Shown one piece after another: positions 56,448 through 64,000 of a stretch of 64,000 nucleotides of DNA; the first letter of the stretch is position 1, and every line of letters begins with the position of its first letter. A program made the translations under genes and the position numbers. The notes beneath the pieces were generated by a model. The model saw only the letters and a program-made list of their open reading frames with translations. It did not search any database and was not told the DNA's origin. The stretch covers positions 682,001 to 746,000 of the forward strand of contig NZ_JANUEQ010000001.1 of the NCBI RefSeq assembly GCF_024807845.1. Reading direction: 5' to 3'. The stretch is from Klebsiella sp. BIGb0407. Lineage in GTDB: Bacteria; Pseudomonadota; Gammaproteobacteria; Enterobacterales; Enterobacteriaceae.

Positions 56448-57656
56448 TTAAGCGCGGCGCAGCAGCGTAGAGAACCAGTGCTTTTTAGCCGGTTCCAGGC
56501 GCTGACCACAGGCCAGTTGACTTAACTCTCTTAACGCTTGTAACCAGGGTTGAGAGGCATGAATATCCAGCGCACCTAGCGCCAGACTGCGGGCAAGGGT
56601 ATTACCAGCATGGGGCAAGGTAATATCGATGGGACGACCAACAATTTGTTCAAATTCCGTCTTGCTCAAAGGTGGGTTGTTTGAAAAATGGCACTGATTA
56701 TTGACCAGCAGTAAACGCTGACCTTCGCTTTCATCGCCAATATCATGAAGAATACTGCGCAGATTACGGGCATCTTGCAGAGTCAGTTCAGTGACCAGAA
56801 TACGCAAGTCGGCATAGGTCAGTACGTCAAGCGCACCAGCCGGGAATGAGCAAGGCAGATCCCAGACAACCTGGTTAAACATCCGGCACAAAGCACCGCC
56901 AAGATTGAGTACCGTATCAGCATCAACCTCATTGTCAGTCCGACGGACGGGTTTTTGCGCTAACAGATGAAGGCGATTATCGACCTTAATCATGGCACGC
57001 TGTAATAACTGGCTATCCAGCGCCTCGGTAGTGAGTACCGCAGCCAGCCCCGCATCTTCATCCTGACCCAGCAGTAACAGCTGGTCGCCATTACGTCGGT
57101 CGAAATCAACCAGGCCAGTCGGTAAATGGCGCTCAGTCGCCAGCAGATAACTTAACCCAGCCGCCACAGTACTGGTTCCGACGCCGCCACTGACTCCGGC
57201 TATCGCGACGGTTCTTCCCAGACGGGCATATTCTGAACCGGTATGCATCCCTTTACACTTTGCCAAGGCTGCAGACAGTTGATCCAGCGCGTAAGGCTTA
57301 ACCAAATACTCGGTAATACCCAGTTGCAGCAATGAACGGTATAGACCTACGTCCTGCGCATTACCGGTGACAATGACCTGGCACTCTGGTCCGCAAATAG
57401 CCAGCAGCACTTCCAGAGCGGGTAGCGGCCAGGGCTCACCCTCAATATCGACAATTAACATCTGCGGCGGCAGATTCAACTCACACCAGGCGCGGGCCGC
57501 ATTAAGACCGCCGCTGGCGACCGGCGCTTCCGGATATTTAAGTCGTGACAGCGAATCGCGTAATGCCACTGCTTCTGGCTCACTGAAAGCAAATGCAGCA
57601 ATCAGCGGACCCTGTTCCTCACTGCTTATTCCGGAGGAAACTTTTACATCACTCAT
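56448..57656 (-). CDS. tadZ: TadZ/CpaE, ParA/MinD-like localisation protein
   Basis: 402 aa. The N-terminal half is receiver-like (residues about 15-125) and the C-terminal half a ParA/MinD-type fold. The P-loop is atypical: GGVGTST, with Thr where ParA proteins have the invariant Lys, a known variation of TadZ proteins. TadZ fixes the site of Tad machinery at a pole. Confidence 0.9.
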   Translation of the reverse strand: MSDVKVSSGISSEEQGPLIAAFAFSEPEAVALRDSLSRLKYPEAPVASGGLNAARAWCELNLPPQMLIVDIEGEPWPLPALEVLLAICGPECQVIVTGNAQDVGLYRSLLQLGITEYLVKPYALDQLSAALAKCKGMHTGSEYARLGRTVAIAGVSGGVGTSTVAAGLSYLLATERHLPTGLVDFDRRNGDQLLLLGQDEDAGLAAVLTTEALDSQLLQRAMIKVDNRLHLLAQKPVRRTDNEVDADTVLNLGGALCRMFNQVVWDLPCSFPAGALDVLTYADLRILVTELTLQDARNLRSILHDIGDESEGQRLLLVNNQCHFSNNPPLSKTEFEQIVGRPIDITLPHAGNTLARSLALGALDIHASQPWLQALRELSQLACGQRLEPAKKHWFSTLLRRA

Positions 57657-57671
57657 ATCGTCTCCCTGGAA

Positions 57672-58364
57672 TTAGTCTTCGCTAAAATCAATGTTGATCA
57701 GAGTCTTAACTCTGTCAGTCTGATAGCGTTCAATGGCATTAACCGCAGCAACGCCATCAGCCCCATCAAGCGTACGAGCCTGAATCAGGTCCTTCGGCTC
57801 TGCGACCATCATCGCGAGGTTATTTTGTGTAGCACAGCCCAGATAGCCAACGCTGTCGTAGGGTTTAACCATCAGTAATCCCGGGTCATTAATCTGGCAG
57901 CGTGAGGTTTGCACCGCGATGGCCTGGGAAATAACTTGTAAATCACCCTGACCAGTGCCCGCAGTGATACGACGCTCTATCTTAATTTTTTTAGGGTTGG
58001 CACCCGCACTCTCCAGCGCCTTCGCTAACCGACCGGCGAGCTGCTCACCGCGGACAGAATAAGGAGTCAGAATCAACGTCTGGGCTGTCAGTCGTCCCTG
58101 TTTACTCAGTAGCTCGTTAAGTGCACTCAGCGAGGCAGGCTTCAGGCCCTGCCCGTTGGTGGCAGCCTGTAGATTTACCGATAAAGCACTAGGTTTGGCA
58201 GTAACCGGGGCGACTACCGGCTGATCAAAACGCTGCATACGGATATCGTTTAACGCTCTGTCAGTACAACCAGACAGAATGATAACCATCAGCCCGCCCG
58301 CTAGCGGCGCGGCAAATTTCTTGTTCACTCGCAGTATGGAGTTCATGACGTTATCCTGAATCAT
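57672..58364 (-). CDS. cpaD: CpaD-family pilus biogenesis lipoprotein
   Basis: 230 aa. An N-terminal signal with a lipobox (IILSGCTDR) is followed by a CpaD-like body (LLSKQGRLTAQTLILTPYSV, ARTLDGADGVAAVNAIERYQ). The Cys in SRCQINDP and YLGCATQNN are typical of the family. Outer-membrane or periplasmic component (RcpB position). Overlaps the secretin stop by one base; a downstream ATG at 58346 is possible. Confidence 0.88.
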   Translation of the reverse strand: MIQDNVMNSILRVNKKFAAPLAGGLMVIILSGCTDRALNDIRMQRFDQPVVAPVTAKPSALSVNLQAATNGQGLKPASLSALNELLSKQGRLTAQTLILTPYSVRGEQLAGRLAKALESAGANPKKIKIERRITAGTGQGDLQVISQAIAVQTSRCQINDPGLLMVKPYDSVGYLGCATQNNLAMMVAEPKDLIQARTLDGADGVAAVNAIERYQTDRVKTLINIDFSED

Positions 58365-59779
58365 TAGTAGAGGTAACCAACAGCGCCATAGCTCGGCGTA
58401 ACCGCATCAAGGGCTTTAATTCCCTGGCCTGGGGTTTGCAACTGCCCGGCATTCACTGGCTCAACGACATAGGCCGTGGCGATAATGACCAGTTCAGTTT
58501 CCTCATGTTTGGTCGCTTCGTTATCGAAGATCTTGCCCATCACCGGAATATCACTGGCCCCCGGAACACCGGTGACCGTCTGGCTGTTGGAACTACGTAA
58601 CATGCCCGCTAAAGCAAAACTCTGGCCACTGGCTAACTCAACGGTCGTATCAGCGCGGCGTACGGTTAAAGCCGGAATGACCGATCCCCCTTCGAGGGTG
58701 ACTTGTCCCACAGAGGTCAGCTCACTGACTTCCGGTGCAATGTGTAAGCTAATACGGTTGGCTGATAACAAGGTCGGCGTCATACGCAAAATTACGCCAT
58801 ATGATTTATATTCGATGCTGACGTTATTATTGGTTATCAGAACGATAGGCACTTCACCACCGGCTGCAAATGCAGCAGTTTCACCTGAGATTGCGGTGAG
58901 ATTAGGCTCAGCTAATACCGTCGCCATATTCTGCTGAACCATGGCAGACAGCAGGCTGCTTAATGAACCGTCAGCCCCTGAGGTGTTAAAGCCCAGCGCA
59001 CCACTTCCTTCTACACCGGTAAATTTATTAGTGCTGGAGTCAAAGAAATTAGACAGCGTGCCGGAATTAAAGCCGATGGTTGAATTACCGAGATTCAGGG
59101 ATGAATTCCAGTTAAAACCCAGCTCGTGGGTTAATTTGCGGGAAACTTCAACCACACGAACACGGATATTAATCTGAGATGGGGTTCTAATTTTAAGCTG
59201 ATTAACCACGTTTGGAGAGCTTTCGCTCGTACCGCCAAGGTCGCTATTTCCGCCGCCACCTCTGCTCCCACGTCCGATCGAGGTTTTGATATAGGTCTGA
59301 ACGCTATCGATAACCTTTTTGGCATCCTGCGGGGTATCCACACTGCCCCGAACGATCACACCACTTGGAATACCGGCTTCAAGTGAAATATCGGCCTCCG
59401 GGAACTCACGCTTTAGCCGCTCAGAGAGTGCTTTTAAATCGTGTTCCACGACAATGCGAATAGCCGTAATCACGTTGCCATTTTGGTCTATTGCGTACAG
59501 CGTTGTAGTACCAACCGACTTGCCATAGACAAACAGGTTACCCGGTGATGGAAGTTCAAAGCTTGCCACTTCAGGATCTGCAATAAGAATACTGTCAGGT
59601 AAGTCCTTGAGCTGTAACATCCGTCCCTGGTTGACGATAAGTTTAACAATAGTGGACTCTTGTACCTCTGCGATATTCCTGGATGCAGCAGGCAGGCTCC
59701 ATCCGGCCAGCAGGCAGGCGCTCGCCAGCAGTAAAACTGCTGTGCAAACGTCTCGTCTGAAAGCAAAAAACATTTTCAT
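58364..59779 (-). CDS. rcpA: RcpA/CpaC secretin
   Basis: 471 aa. Signal peptide (VCTAVLLLASACLLAGW), then an N-terminal BON/CpaC-like domain (LKDLPDSILIADPEVASFEL, FVYGKSVGTTTLYAID), then the secretin domain with VLAEPNLTAISGETAAFAAG and the C-terminal ELVIIATAYVVEP. Forms the outer-membrane channel for the Flp pilus. A Gly-rich loop (GRGSRGGGGNSDLGG) lies in the middle. Confidence 0.95.
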   Translation of the reverse strand: MKMFFAFRRDVCTAVLLLASACLLAGWSLPAASRNIAEVQESTIVKLIVNQGRMLQLKDLPDSILIADPEVASFELPSPGNLFVYGKSVGTTTLYAIDQNGNVITAIRIVVEHDLKALSERLKREFPEADISLEAGIPSGVIVRGSVDTPQDAKKVIDSVQTYIKTSIGRGSRGGGGNSDLGGTSESSPNVVNQLKIRTPSQINIRVRVVEVSRKLTHELGFNWNSSLNLGNSTIGFNSGTLSNFFDSSTNKFTGVEGSGALGFNTSGADGSLSSLLSAMVQQNMATVLAEPNLTAISGETAAFAAGGEVPIVLITNNNVSIEYKSYGVILRMTPTLLSANRISLHIAPEVSELTSVGQVTLEGGSVIPALTVRRADTTVELASGQSFALAGMLRSSNSQTVTGVPGASDIPVMGKIFDNEATKHEETELVIIATAYVVEPVNAGQLQTPGQGIKALDAVTPSYGAVGYLY

Positions 59780-59848
59780 CTGGGCATTTCCATTTAGGGT
59801 TTAATTTGTTCACACAATTTCAGAGCGACGTTCACCACTCGATATCGT

Positions 59849-60760
59849 TTACTGAGCGGGAAAAACTTTATTTTCTTTCTTCTCACCACGGAATAATTTC
59901 ACTTCATAGCCACTGCCTACTCCGTTGTAGATATCGGTACTATCGCTAAGTGTGGTCACCCTGCCCGCTTGCTGGTCTTCGGACTCGCTATCAGCGCCAC
60001 TTCGTAGCGACAAATGCAGTAAACCTATCTCTTTAGCCACAGCCAGCACCTCTGCTTGCTCCGGGGTGACTTCTACCGTTACCGTCTGGTAAAGCGCCTG
60101 ACGAGGTCTGGAACTATTATTGGTGTTATCGGGATTATCGACGTCCTGGCGGGGGCGAACATCGGCATTACTGTCGGCATCATTATTCAGTGCCAGTACG
60201 CGCAGATCGTTCACAATCGTTTGCGCGGCAAGTCGCGGTAGAGCCGCTGAATTACTTGGGCGTGATGTTTCCTGTTGGTCGGATTTACGCAGGCTAAGAA
60301 TAATGTCGACACGATCTCCTGCATTCACTAAACCTGAGTTACTGGCTACCGCATTAGTCGGAATAGAAATGGCACGCATGCCTTTACCCAGTACAGCGGA
60401 AATAAAACCGGGTTCATTCGGTCTGACGACCAGGCTATTATTTAACGCAGTTCCGGCAAGTACCGGCTTACGTACTGTGGCACCAAAGAGTTGTGACTCT
60501 TTATCCTGACCATTGATAAAATAGAAGCTCCTCGAGACAGGTTTTTCCGTTTCTTCCCAGCGTACTGAGGCTATATCAATAAAATCGCCGGGATTAAGGT
60601 CTTTATCCGCCACTAAAACCATTTTTTTAGGTACAGGTATTTGAACCTGTTGTTGGACTGGCGCTGGAGTAGATAATTGACTACGCACAAAAAGAGCAAC
60701 AATAGCGGCAAAAATACATGCCCCTGACAATAATATTGTCGAGTTTATTTTCTTCTTCAT
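59849..60760 (-). CDS. rcpC: RcpC/CpaB, Flp pilus assembly protein
   Basis: 303 aa. An N-terminal membrane anchor (STILLSGACIFAAIVALFV) is followed by a SAF-like domain (VLVADKDLNPGDFIDIASVR) and an RcpC-type barrel (ISIPTNAVASNSGLVNAGDR, VDIILSLRKSD). Periplasmic component linking secretin and inner membrane. It is separated from tadV by 160 bases that contain a short GCAGA/TCTGC hairpin. Confidence 0.92.
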   Translation of the reverse strand: MKKKINSTILLSGACIFAAIVALFVRSQLSTPAPVQQQVQIPVPKKMVLVADKDLNPGDFIDIASVRWEETEKPVSRSFYFINGQDKESQLFGATVRKPVLAGTALNNSLVVRPNEPGFISAVLGKGMRAISIPTNAVASNSGLVNAGDRVDIILSLRKSDQQETSRPSNSAALPRLAAQTIVNDLRVLALNNDADSNADVRPRQDVDNPDNTNNSSRPRQALYQTVTVEVTPEQAEVLAVAKEIGLLHLSLRSGADSESEDQQAGRVTTLSDSTDIYNGVGSGYEVKLFRGEKKENKVFPAQ

Positions 60761-60920
60761 ATTGTATTCTAGTGTTCCCGGTCAAACAGTAAGGCTATTT
60801 AGAGGTACTCATCATAATTGAAACCACCTGCATATTGCCGTAGCTATACCTTCCCTGCTGCAGAGATTATCTGCATCACTTATAGGGCTTTATAACCGGC
60901 CTGCAAATAGACTTAATTAT

Positions 60921-61463
60921 TCAGGATATATAAGGCAAAATTAAAATATAAGCGGCTCCGGCACTGATCGCTATTCCATAAGGAATACCCTGAGCAAGTT
61001 CAGGTGATAGCACTGGTGGTAATGCTAATTTAATTTTGAATTTTTTATTAATACCGTTTATTCCTGTGGTTATTATGGTGGGGAGTATATTCAACAGCGG
61101 TAACGCTATCGCTAATACACCGCCAACTAATGCGGTTACCATAATAAAGGTTATCTGCTGACCATAACCTACCCAGAGGCAAAGCACTGCCATTAATTTG
61201 ACGTCTCCGGCCCCCAACCTTCCAGTAAGAAAAAGCAGAAACCCCACCAGAAATACTATGCTGGCACCTGGTAAATCTTTATAGATAATTGATAGCGGCG
61301 CATTATTAATCGTGATATCCCAAACTCTGATAGCAATCCAGCCGAGTAAAATAATAAATACTGCTCGATTTGGTATACGGCGCCCTAAAAGGTCACTGAA
61401 AGAACACCATATTAAACAACTTGCCAGATACAGAATTTGAGCACTAAGCCCTAAGTCCGCCAT
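60921..61463 (-). CDS. tadV: TadV/CpaA prepilin peptidase (A24)
   Basis: 180-aa, integral-membrane aspartic peptidase that cleaves Flp and the pseudopilins. First catalytic Asp in CSFSDLLGRRIPNRA, second in the GxGDxK motif GAGDVKLMAVL. The start overlaps the flp stop by one base (TAATG). Confidence 0.93.
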   Translation of the reverse strand: MADLGLSAQILYLASCLIWCSFSDLLGRRIPNRAVFIILLGWIAIRVWDITINNAPLSIIYKDLPGASIVFLVGFLLFLTGRLGAGDVKLMAVLCLWVGYGQQITFIMVTALVGGVLAIALPLLNILPTIITTGINGINKKFKIKLALPPVLSPELAQGIPYGIAISAGAAYILILPYIS

Positions 61464-61684
61464 TACTTATTGGTAATAGAGCCAGGAGCTGATGTTCCTG
61501 AACCAGAAATCTGATCGGCAATCTGACGGAATTTTTCAGTCAGCGCTGTAACAAATACTCCGTCACTACCAAAAATAGCGCCGATAGCGGCGGCCATTGC
61601 TGCTGCTAAAATGCCGTACTCAATCGCGGTGACGCCACTTTCGTCTTGTAGAAACGCTTTCAGTTTTGTTATCCCGATTTTCAT
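61463..61684 (-). CDS. flp: Flp-type major pilin
   Basis: 73 aa. Class IVb prepilin with the cleavage pattern DESGVTAIEYGILAAAMA: cut after Gly17, Glu at +5 and Tyr at +6. A short Ser/Gly/Thr-rich C-terminus follows (ISGSGTSAPGSITNK). First gene of the locus, with GAGG upstream of the ATG. Confidence 0.95.
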   Translation of the reverse strand: MKIGITKLKAFLQDESGVTAIEYGILAAAMAAAIGAIFGSDGVFVTALTEKFRQIADQISGSGTSAPGSITNK

Positions 61685-61753
61685 CTTATGACCTCACGAT
61701 TAGTACACCCTTAGCGGGTAGATTAAAGGCTAATATTAGCGATGCGTAATAAT

Positions 61754-61772
61754 GAGAGTAATTATCATTAAC
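61754..61772 (-). promoter_or_regulatory. Fur-like site upstream of flp
   Basis: The minus strand reads GTTAATGATAATTACTCTC, matching the Fur consensus at 15 of 19 positions, 69 bases before the flp ATG and overlapping the expected -35 region. AT-rich context weakens the call. Confidence 0.45.
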
Positions 61773-62023
61773 ATCAAGTTAAATTACATTAACTTTTTTT
61801 AATCTTTTTGAACCTAAGCGATAACGAGTAACCCTATATTTTTTAAAGTTTTTAAACATAGCAATGGCTATATTGAACGAACTCACAGCGTTAAACGTTA
61901 AGGATTACAGGGGTATGATTTGGTTATTTTATCGCCTGCGAGCAGCATTACTCTTCAGACACCATTGAACCAAACTGAATTTCTCGGAATGAATGAAAGA
62001 TTACGGAGGGGAAAGTTAAAGCA

Positions 62024-62050
62024 AACCCGCACTGCAAGCCAATGCGGGTT
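62024..62050 (-). terminator. tonB terminator
   Basis: 8-bp stem AACCCGCA/TGCGGGTT (62024-62031 with 62043-62050), followed on the minus strand by TTTGCTTTAAC. Located just after the tonB stop. Confidence 0.75.
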
Positions 62051-62057
62051 CAGGTTG

Positions 62058-62822
62058 TTATTCTAAGGAAGAGCCGCCATCGATACGGAAGACAATATTC
62101 ACAACGATACCCTGAGCAGGTTTTCCACTTTCATAGCGCCACTTTCTCATGGCCTGCTTCACTTCACGTTCAAACATATTGCGTGGTTTGGCGGAGAGGA
62201 TCTCCACATTACGCACGCCACCGTCTGCATCGACATCAAATTTAACACTGACCCGACCTTCCTGACGTAAGGCAAAGGCACGTGGTGGATACTGGGGCTC
62301 ATTGCGTGACACTGCACGCGGACCACTGGTGACAGAAGCTGATGGTGCCTTAGCAGCTGATGGAACTGGAGCCGCTGCCTGTGCTGGTGGCGCCTGGGTA
62401 ACCGGAGCTGTCTGAGCGGGTTCAGCCGCTTTTGGCGTCGGTTTAGTCACCGGTTTTGGCGGTACCACTTTTTTCACGGGCTCCGGTTTAGGCTTTGGTT
62501 TTGGCTTCGGCTTTTCGATAACCACAGGCACCTCTTTCGGCGGCTCCGGTATCGGTTCGGGTTCCGGCTCTGGTTCTGGCTCTGGTTCTACTACAGGCTC
62601 CGGTGGCGGTGGCGGCTCCACGACTTCGGGTGCTGGGGGTTCCAGAGCTGACGGTGCTACCATACTGACACTGATAACCTGCGCCGGTGCCTGAGCGGGT
62701 AGTTCAACGACATGATTCACCGAGACATAAAGAAGCCCGGTGATAACGGCACCGTGAAGGGTGACGGACAGTACAGTTGACCACGGAAAGCGGTGAGGTA
62801 AATCAAGGTGCATTGACGTCAT
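62058..62822 (-). CDS. tonB: TonB energy transducer
   Basis: 254 aa. It couples the proton motive force, via ExbBD, to outer-membrane receptors. The N-terminal anchor has the SxxxH motif in [19 protein letters not shown], followed by a Pro-rich linker with E-P and K-P repeats (about residues 65-120), and the C-terminal domain with [20 protein letters not shown] and [10 protein letters not shown]. The ATG at 62822 has no strong ribosome binding site; a codon three residues in is also an ATG. Standard neighbour of yciI. Confidence 0.97.
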   Translation of the reverse strand: MTSMHLDLPHRFPWSTVLSVTLHGAVITGLLYVSVNHVVELPAQAPAQVISVSMVAPSALEPPAPEVVEPPPPPEPVVEPEPEPEPEPEPIPEPPKEVPVVIEKPKPKPKPKPEPVKKVVPPKPVTKPTPKAAEPAQTAPVTQAPPAQAAAPVPSAAKAPSASVTSGPRAVSRNEPQYPPRAFALRQEGRVSVKFDVDADGGVRNVEILSAKPRNMFEREVKQAMRKWRYESGKPAQGIVVNIVFRIDGGSSLE

Positions 62823-62860
62823 AATGTTTTCAATTTAGCCAGGAGAAGGTAATTCTAAAT

Positions 62861-62879
62861 GCAAATAGCAATCATATTC
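62861..62879 (-). promoter_or_regulatory. Fur-like site upstream of tonB
   Basis: GCAAATAGCAATCATATTC (plus strand), 12 of 19 consensus positions. The same stretch (ATATGATTGCTATTTGC) is recalled as the E. coli tonB Fur site, which raises confidence above the score alone. Confidence 0.6.
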
Positions 62880-63034
62880 AACAACGCAGAGATTAAAACA
62901 TGTTTCTTTGTTCCTCTCCGGGTGATAAACCAGCATATGACCGATGAAATTTAACAGGCCGTTTATTTTTTATTTGCAGTTCAGTTACCATTAACTTACT
63001 GTATTTTCATCTCTAATCGACTCTGGAACTGCAT

Positions 63035-63331
63035 ATGTTATACGTTATTTTTGCTCAGGATACTGCGAATTCTCTGGAAAAGCGTCTTGCAGCCCGCCCC
63101 GCTCATCTGGCGCGTTTACAATCACTGCGTGATGAAGGTCGTTTACTGACCGCAGGTCCACTTCCCGCGGTAGACAGTAATGACCCAGGTGCAGCAGGTT
63201 TTACCGGTTCAACCGTAATTGCAGAATTCGCGTCACTGACCGAAGCTCAAGCCTGGGCTGATAGCGACCCTTATGTTGACGCAGGCGTTTATGAAAGTGT
63301 AGTGGTAAAACCGTTCAAAAAGGTTTTCTGA
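63035..63331 (+). CDS. yciI: YciI-family protein
   Basis: 98-aa, ferredoxin-like-fold protein of the YCII family, of debated function. [40 protein letters not shown], and [20 protein letters not shown] are the family pattern, with the conserved His in RPAH and Asp in SDPYV. Divergent from tonB, as in E. coli. Confidence 0.96.
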   Translation: MLYVIFAQDTANSLEKRLAARPAHLARLQSLRDEGRLLTAGPLPAVDSNDPGAAGFTGSTVIAEFASLTEAQAWADSDPYVDAGVYESVVVKPFKKVF

Positions 63332-63340
63332 TAGCACAAT

Positions 63341-63369
63341 AAAAAAAGGCCTATCATTACGATAGGCCT
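63341..63369 (-). terminator. Terminator shared by yciI and the 55-aa gene
   Basis: Perfect 9-bp stem AGGCCTATC/GATAGGCCT (63347-63355 with 63361-63369), loop ATTAC. The minus strand reads into seven T, so it suits the minus-strand small gene best; it may also stop yciI transcripts. Confidence 0.8.
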
Positions 63370-63394
63370 GCGATTAGCTCGGTTATATATGCGT

Positions 63395-63562
63395 TCATTC
63401 TATTGGCTCACCCTTCTCAGCCCATTTTCGCGTTACTGCAAGTAGTGCCAGTAGCTGGTCTTTATCAATCTCAATATATCCGCTGTTATTAGACAGTGAG
63501 ATAACCTCCCCGTCTTGCATTACGCTAAAACCAGGCGCATTTTCAGTGTCAAATATAGTCAT
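63395..63562 (-). CDS. Small protein of unknown function (55 aa)
   Basis: Too short for common gene finders. The frame encodes 55 residues, starting MTIFDTENAPGFSVMQDGEV and ending AVTRKWAEKGEPIE. AGAGGTGG lies six bases ahead of the ATG and a strong minus-strand terminator follows. No signal peptide or membrane segment. I do not recognise the family. Confidence 0.7.
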   Translation of the reverse strand: MTIFDTENAPGFSVMQDGEVISLSNNSGYIEIDKDQLLALLAVTRKWAEKGEPIE

Positions 63563-63793
63563 AATTCCACCTCTGAACGGTCATACAAACAAAATAACCA
63601 TACCAATCTAAAGGATATTACAGCTTCCACAATCAGACGCTTCTTATGTTCAGAATATTTTTTAGTAAACCATTAACTCCTTGCCTCTCAGAGCGTCTCT
63701 CATTTTCCACAAACTGTTTTAGCTTTAAAACTGGAACAGTTCTGAATTCTCTGTAAACTACCGGTCTCTCGTACTAGCTATGTGGACTAAAAA

Positions 63794-64000
63794 ATGAATT
63801 TCTCGTCAATTGAAGATGTCAGAAATCGTATTGATCAAATTGACTGTGATTTGGTTAAATTGGTAGCAAAACGGGGTGAATGTGTCAAAGCCGCTTCGGT
63901 GTTCAAAACCGATAGTTCAGCTGTTCGTGCTCCAGAGAGAGTTCAGCAGGTAATAGATAAAGTACGTAAGCAGGCAGCTGACGAGGACCTTTCTGAAGAC
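63794..64000 (+). CDS. AroQ-type chorismate mutase family protein (5' part)
   Basis: The first 69 residues are visible; the gene runs off the window. The all-helical AroQ pattern is clear: IEDVRNRIDQIDCDLVKLVA, KRGECVKAASVFK, RAPERVQQVIDKVR. Such stand-alone 90-100-residue proteins convert chorismate to prephenate or split isochorismate (PchB type); the visible part cannot separate them. The ATG at 63794 has only a weak site (GTGGAC) upstream. Confidence 0.85.
   Translation, partial: MNFSSIEDVRNRIDQIDCDLVKLVAKRGECVKAASVFKTDSSAVRAPERVQQVIDKVRKQAADEDLSED

Larger units (their letters stand above)
61685..62057. other. flp upstream region
   Basis: About 370 bases between the flp start and the tonB stop, AT-rich from 61740 to 61860. 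On the minus strand a TAATAT -10 candidate lies close to flp with the Fur-like site just upstream of it. The remainder, up to the tonB terminator, shows no gene. Confidence 0.55.

Noticed and set aside
1-64000. CRISPR arrays, tRNA or rRNA genes, intact insertion sequences
   Set aside because: No regularly spaced direct repeats, cloverleaf-like sequences, rRNA stretches or full transposase genes were seen on reading; a tool search was not possible.

Overview
The window is a chromosomal segment of a member of the Enterobacterales. It keeps the backbone topA-yciN-sohB-yciK-btuR-rluB-yciO-rnm(trpH)-trpLE(GD)(CF)BA, then ompW-yciC-ispZ(yciB)-yciA, then tonB-yciI, in the same relative order as Escherichia coli. 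Protein lengths match E. coli closely (TrpE 520 aa, TrpGD 531 aa, BtuR 196 aa). Moderate GC and extra genes between backbone blocks suggest a genus outside the E. coli/Salmonella group (Hafniaceae or Budviciaceae would be guesses); genus cannot be fixed from the sequence alone.

Layout. (1) 1-10017: topA (cut by the left edge), yciN, sohB, yciK-btuR, rluB with a long repetitive basic tail, then two genes not in the E. coli neighbourhood (a secreted OB-fold-like protein and an MlrA-like MerR regulator), yciO and rnm. (2) 10099-16895: the trp operon with promoter, TrpR operator, leader peptide, attenuator, five genes and a distal terminator. The leader peptide has only one Trp codon. (3) 17183-28186: an accessory zone. 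It holds a PAS-PAS-GGDEF-EAL protein, a 60-aa unknown, a decayed coding fragment, an arsenic resistance cluster (arsH divergent from arsRBC, with arsC frameshifted in an A7 run), an SDR/VOC/reductase gene set divergent from an AraC regulator, an HxlR/SnoaL-like divergent pair and a decayed serine recombinase. (4) 28187-31055: ompW, yciC, ispZ, yciA. (5) 31290-61772: about 30 kb inserted between yciA and tonB, which lie next to each other in E. coli. It holds an NlpC/P60 hydrolase, a two-component system, a putative export module (M50 protease-HlyD fusion, GAF-HlyD protein, periplasmic adaptor, TolC-like lipoprotein), a 3007-aa adhesin-like protein, and a complete Tad/Flp pilus locus (flp to tadG). 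(6) 61773-64000: tonB, yciI, a 55-aa unknown and the start of a chorismate mutase family gene.

How region 5 may work. From flp (61684) to the M50 gene (34486) all 18 genes lie on the minus strand, mostly overlapping or a few bases apart, so one or two very long transcripts are plausible. The giant protein carries the N-terminal LEPR-type motif, three beta-propeller stretches and many Ig/cadherin-like repeats. It shows neither a Sec signal peptide nor RTX repeats, and no ABC transporter gene is nearby. The four genes downstream of it therefore look like a dedicated, non-canonical export or surface-display apparatus. Good Fur-box matches lie upstream of the two-component operon and upstream of flp. 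The histidine kinase has a ferredoxin-like four-cysteine motif at its N-terminus. Together these suggest that pilus and adhesin production is tied to iron or redox state. This functional model is inference; the genes, motifs and sites are read from the sequence.
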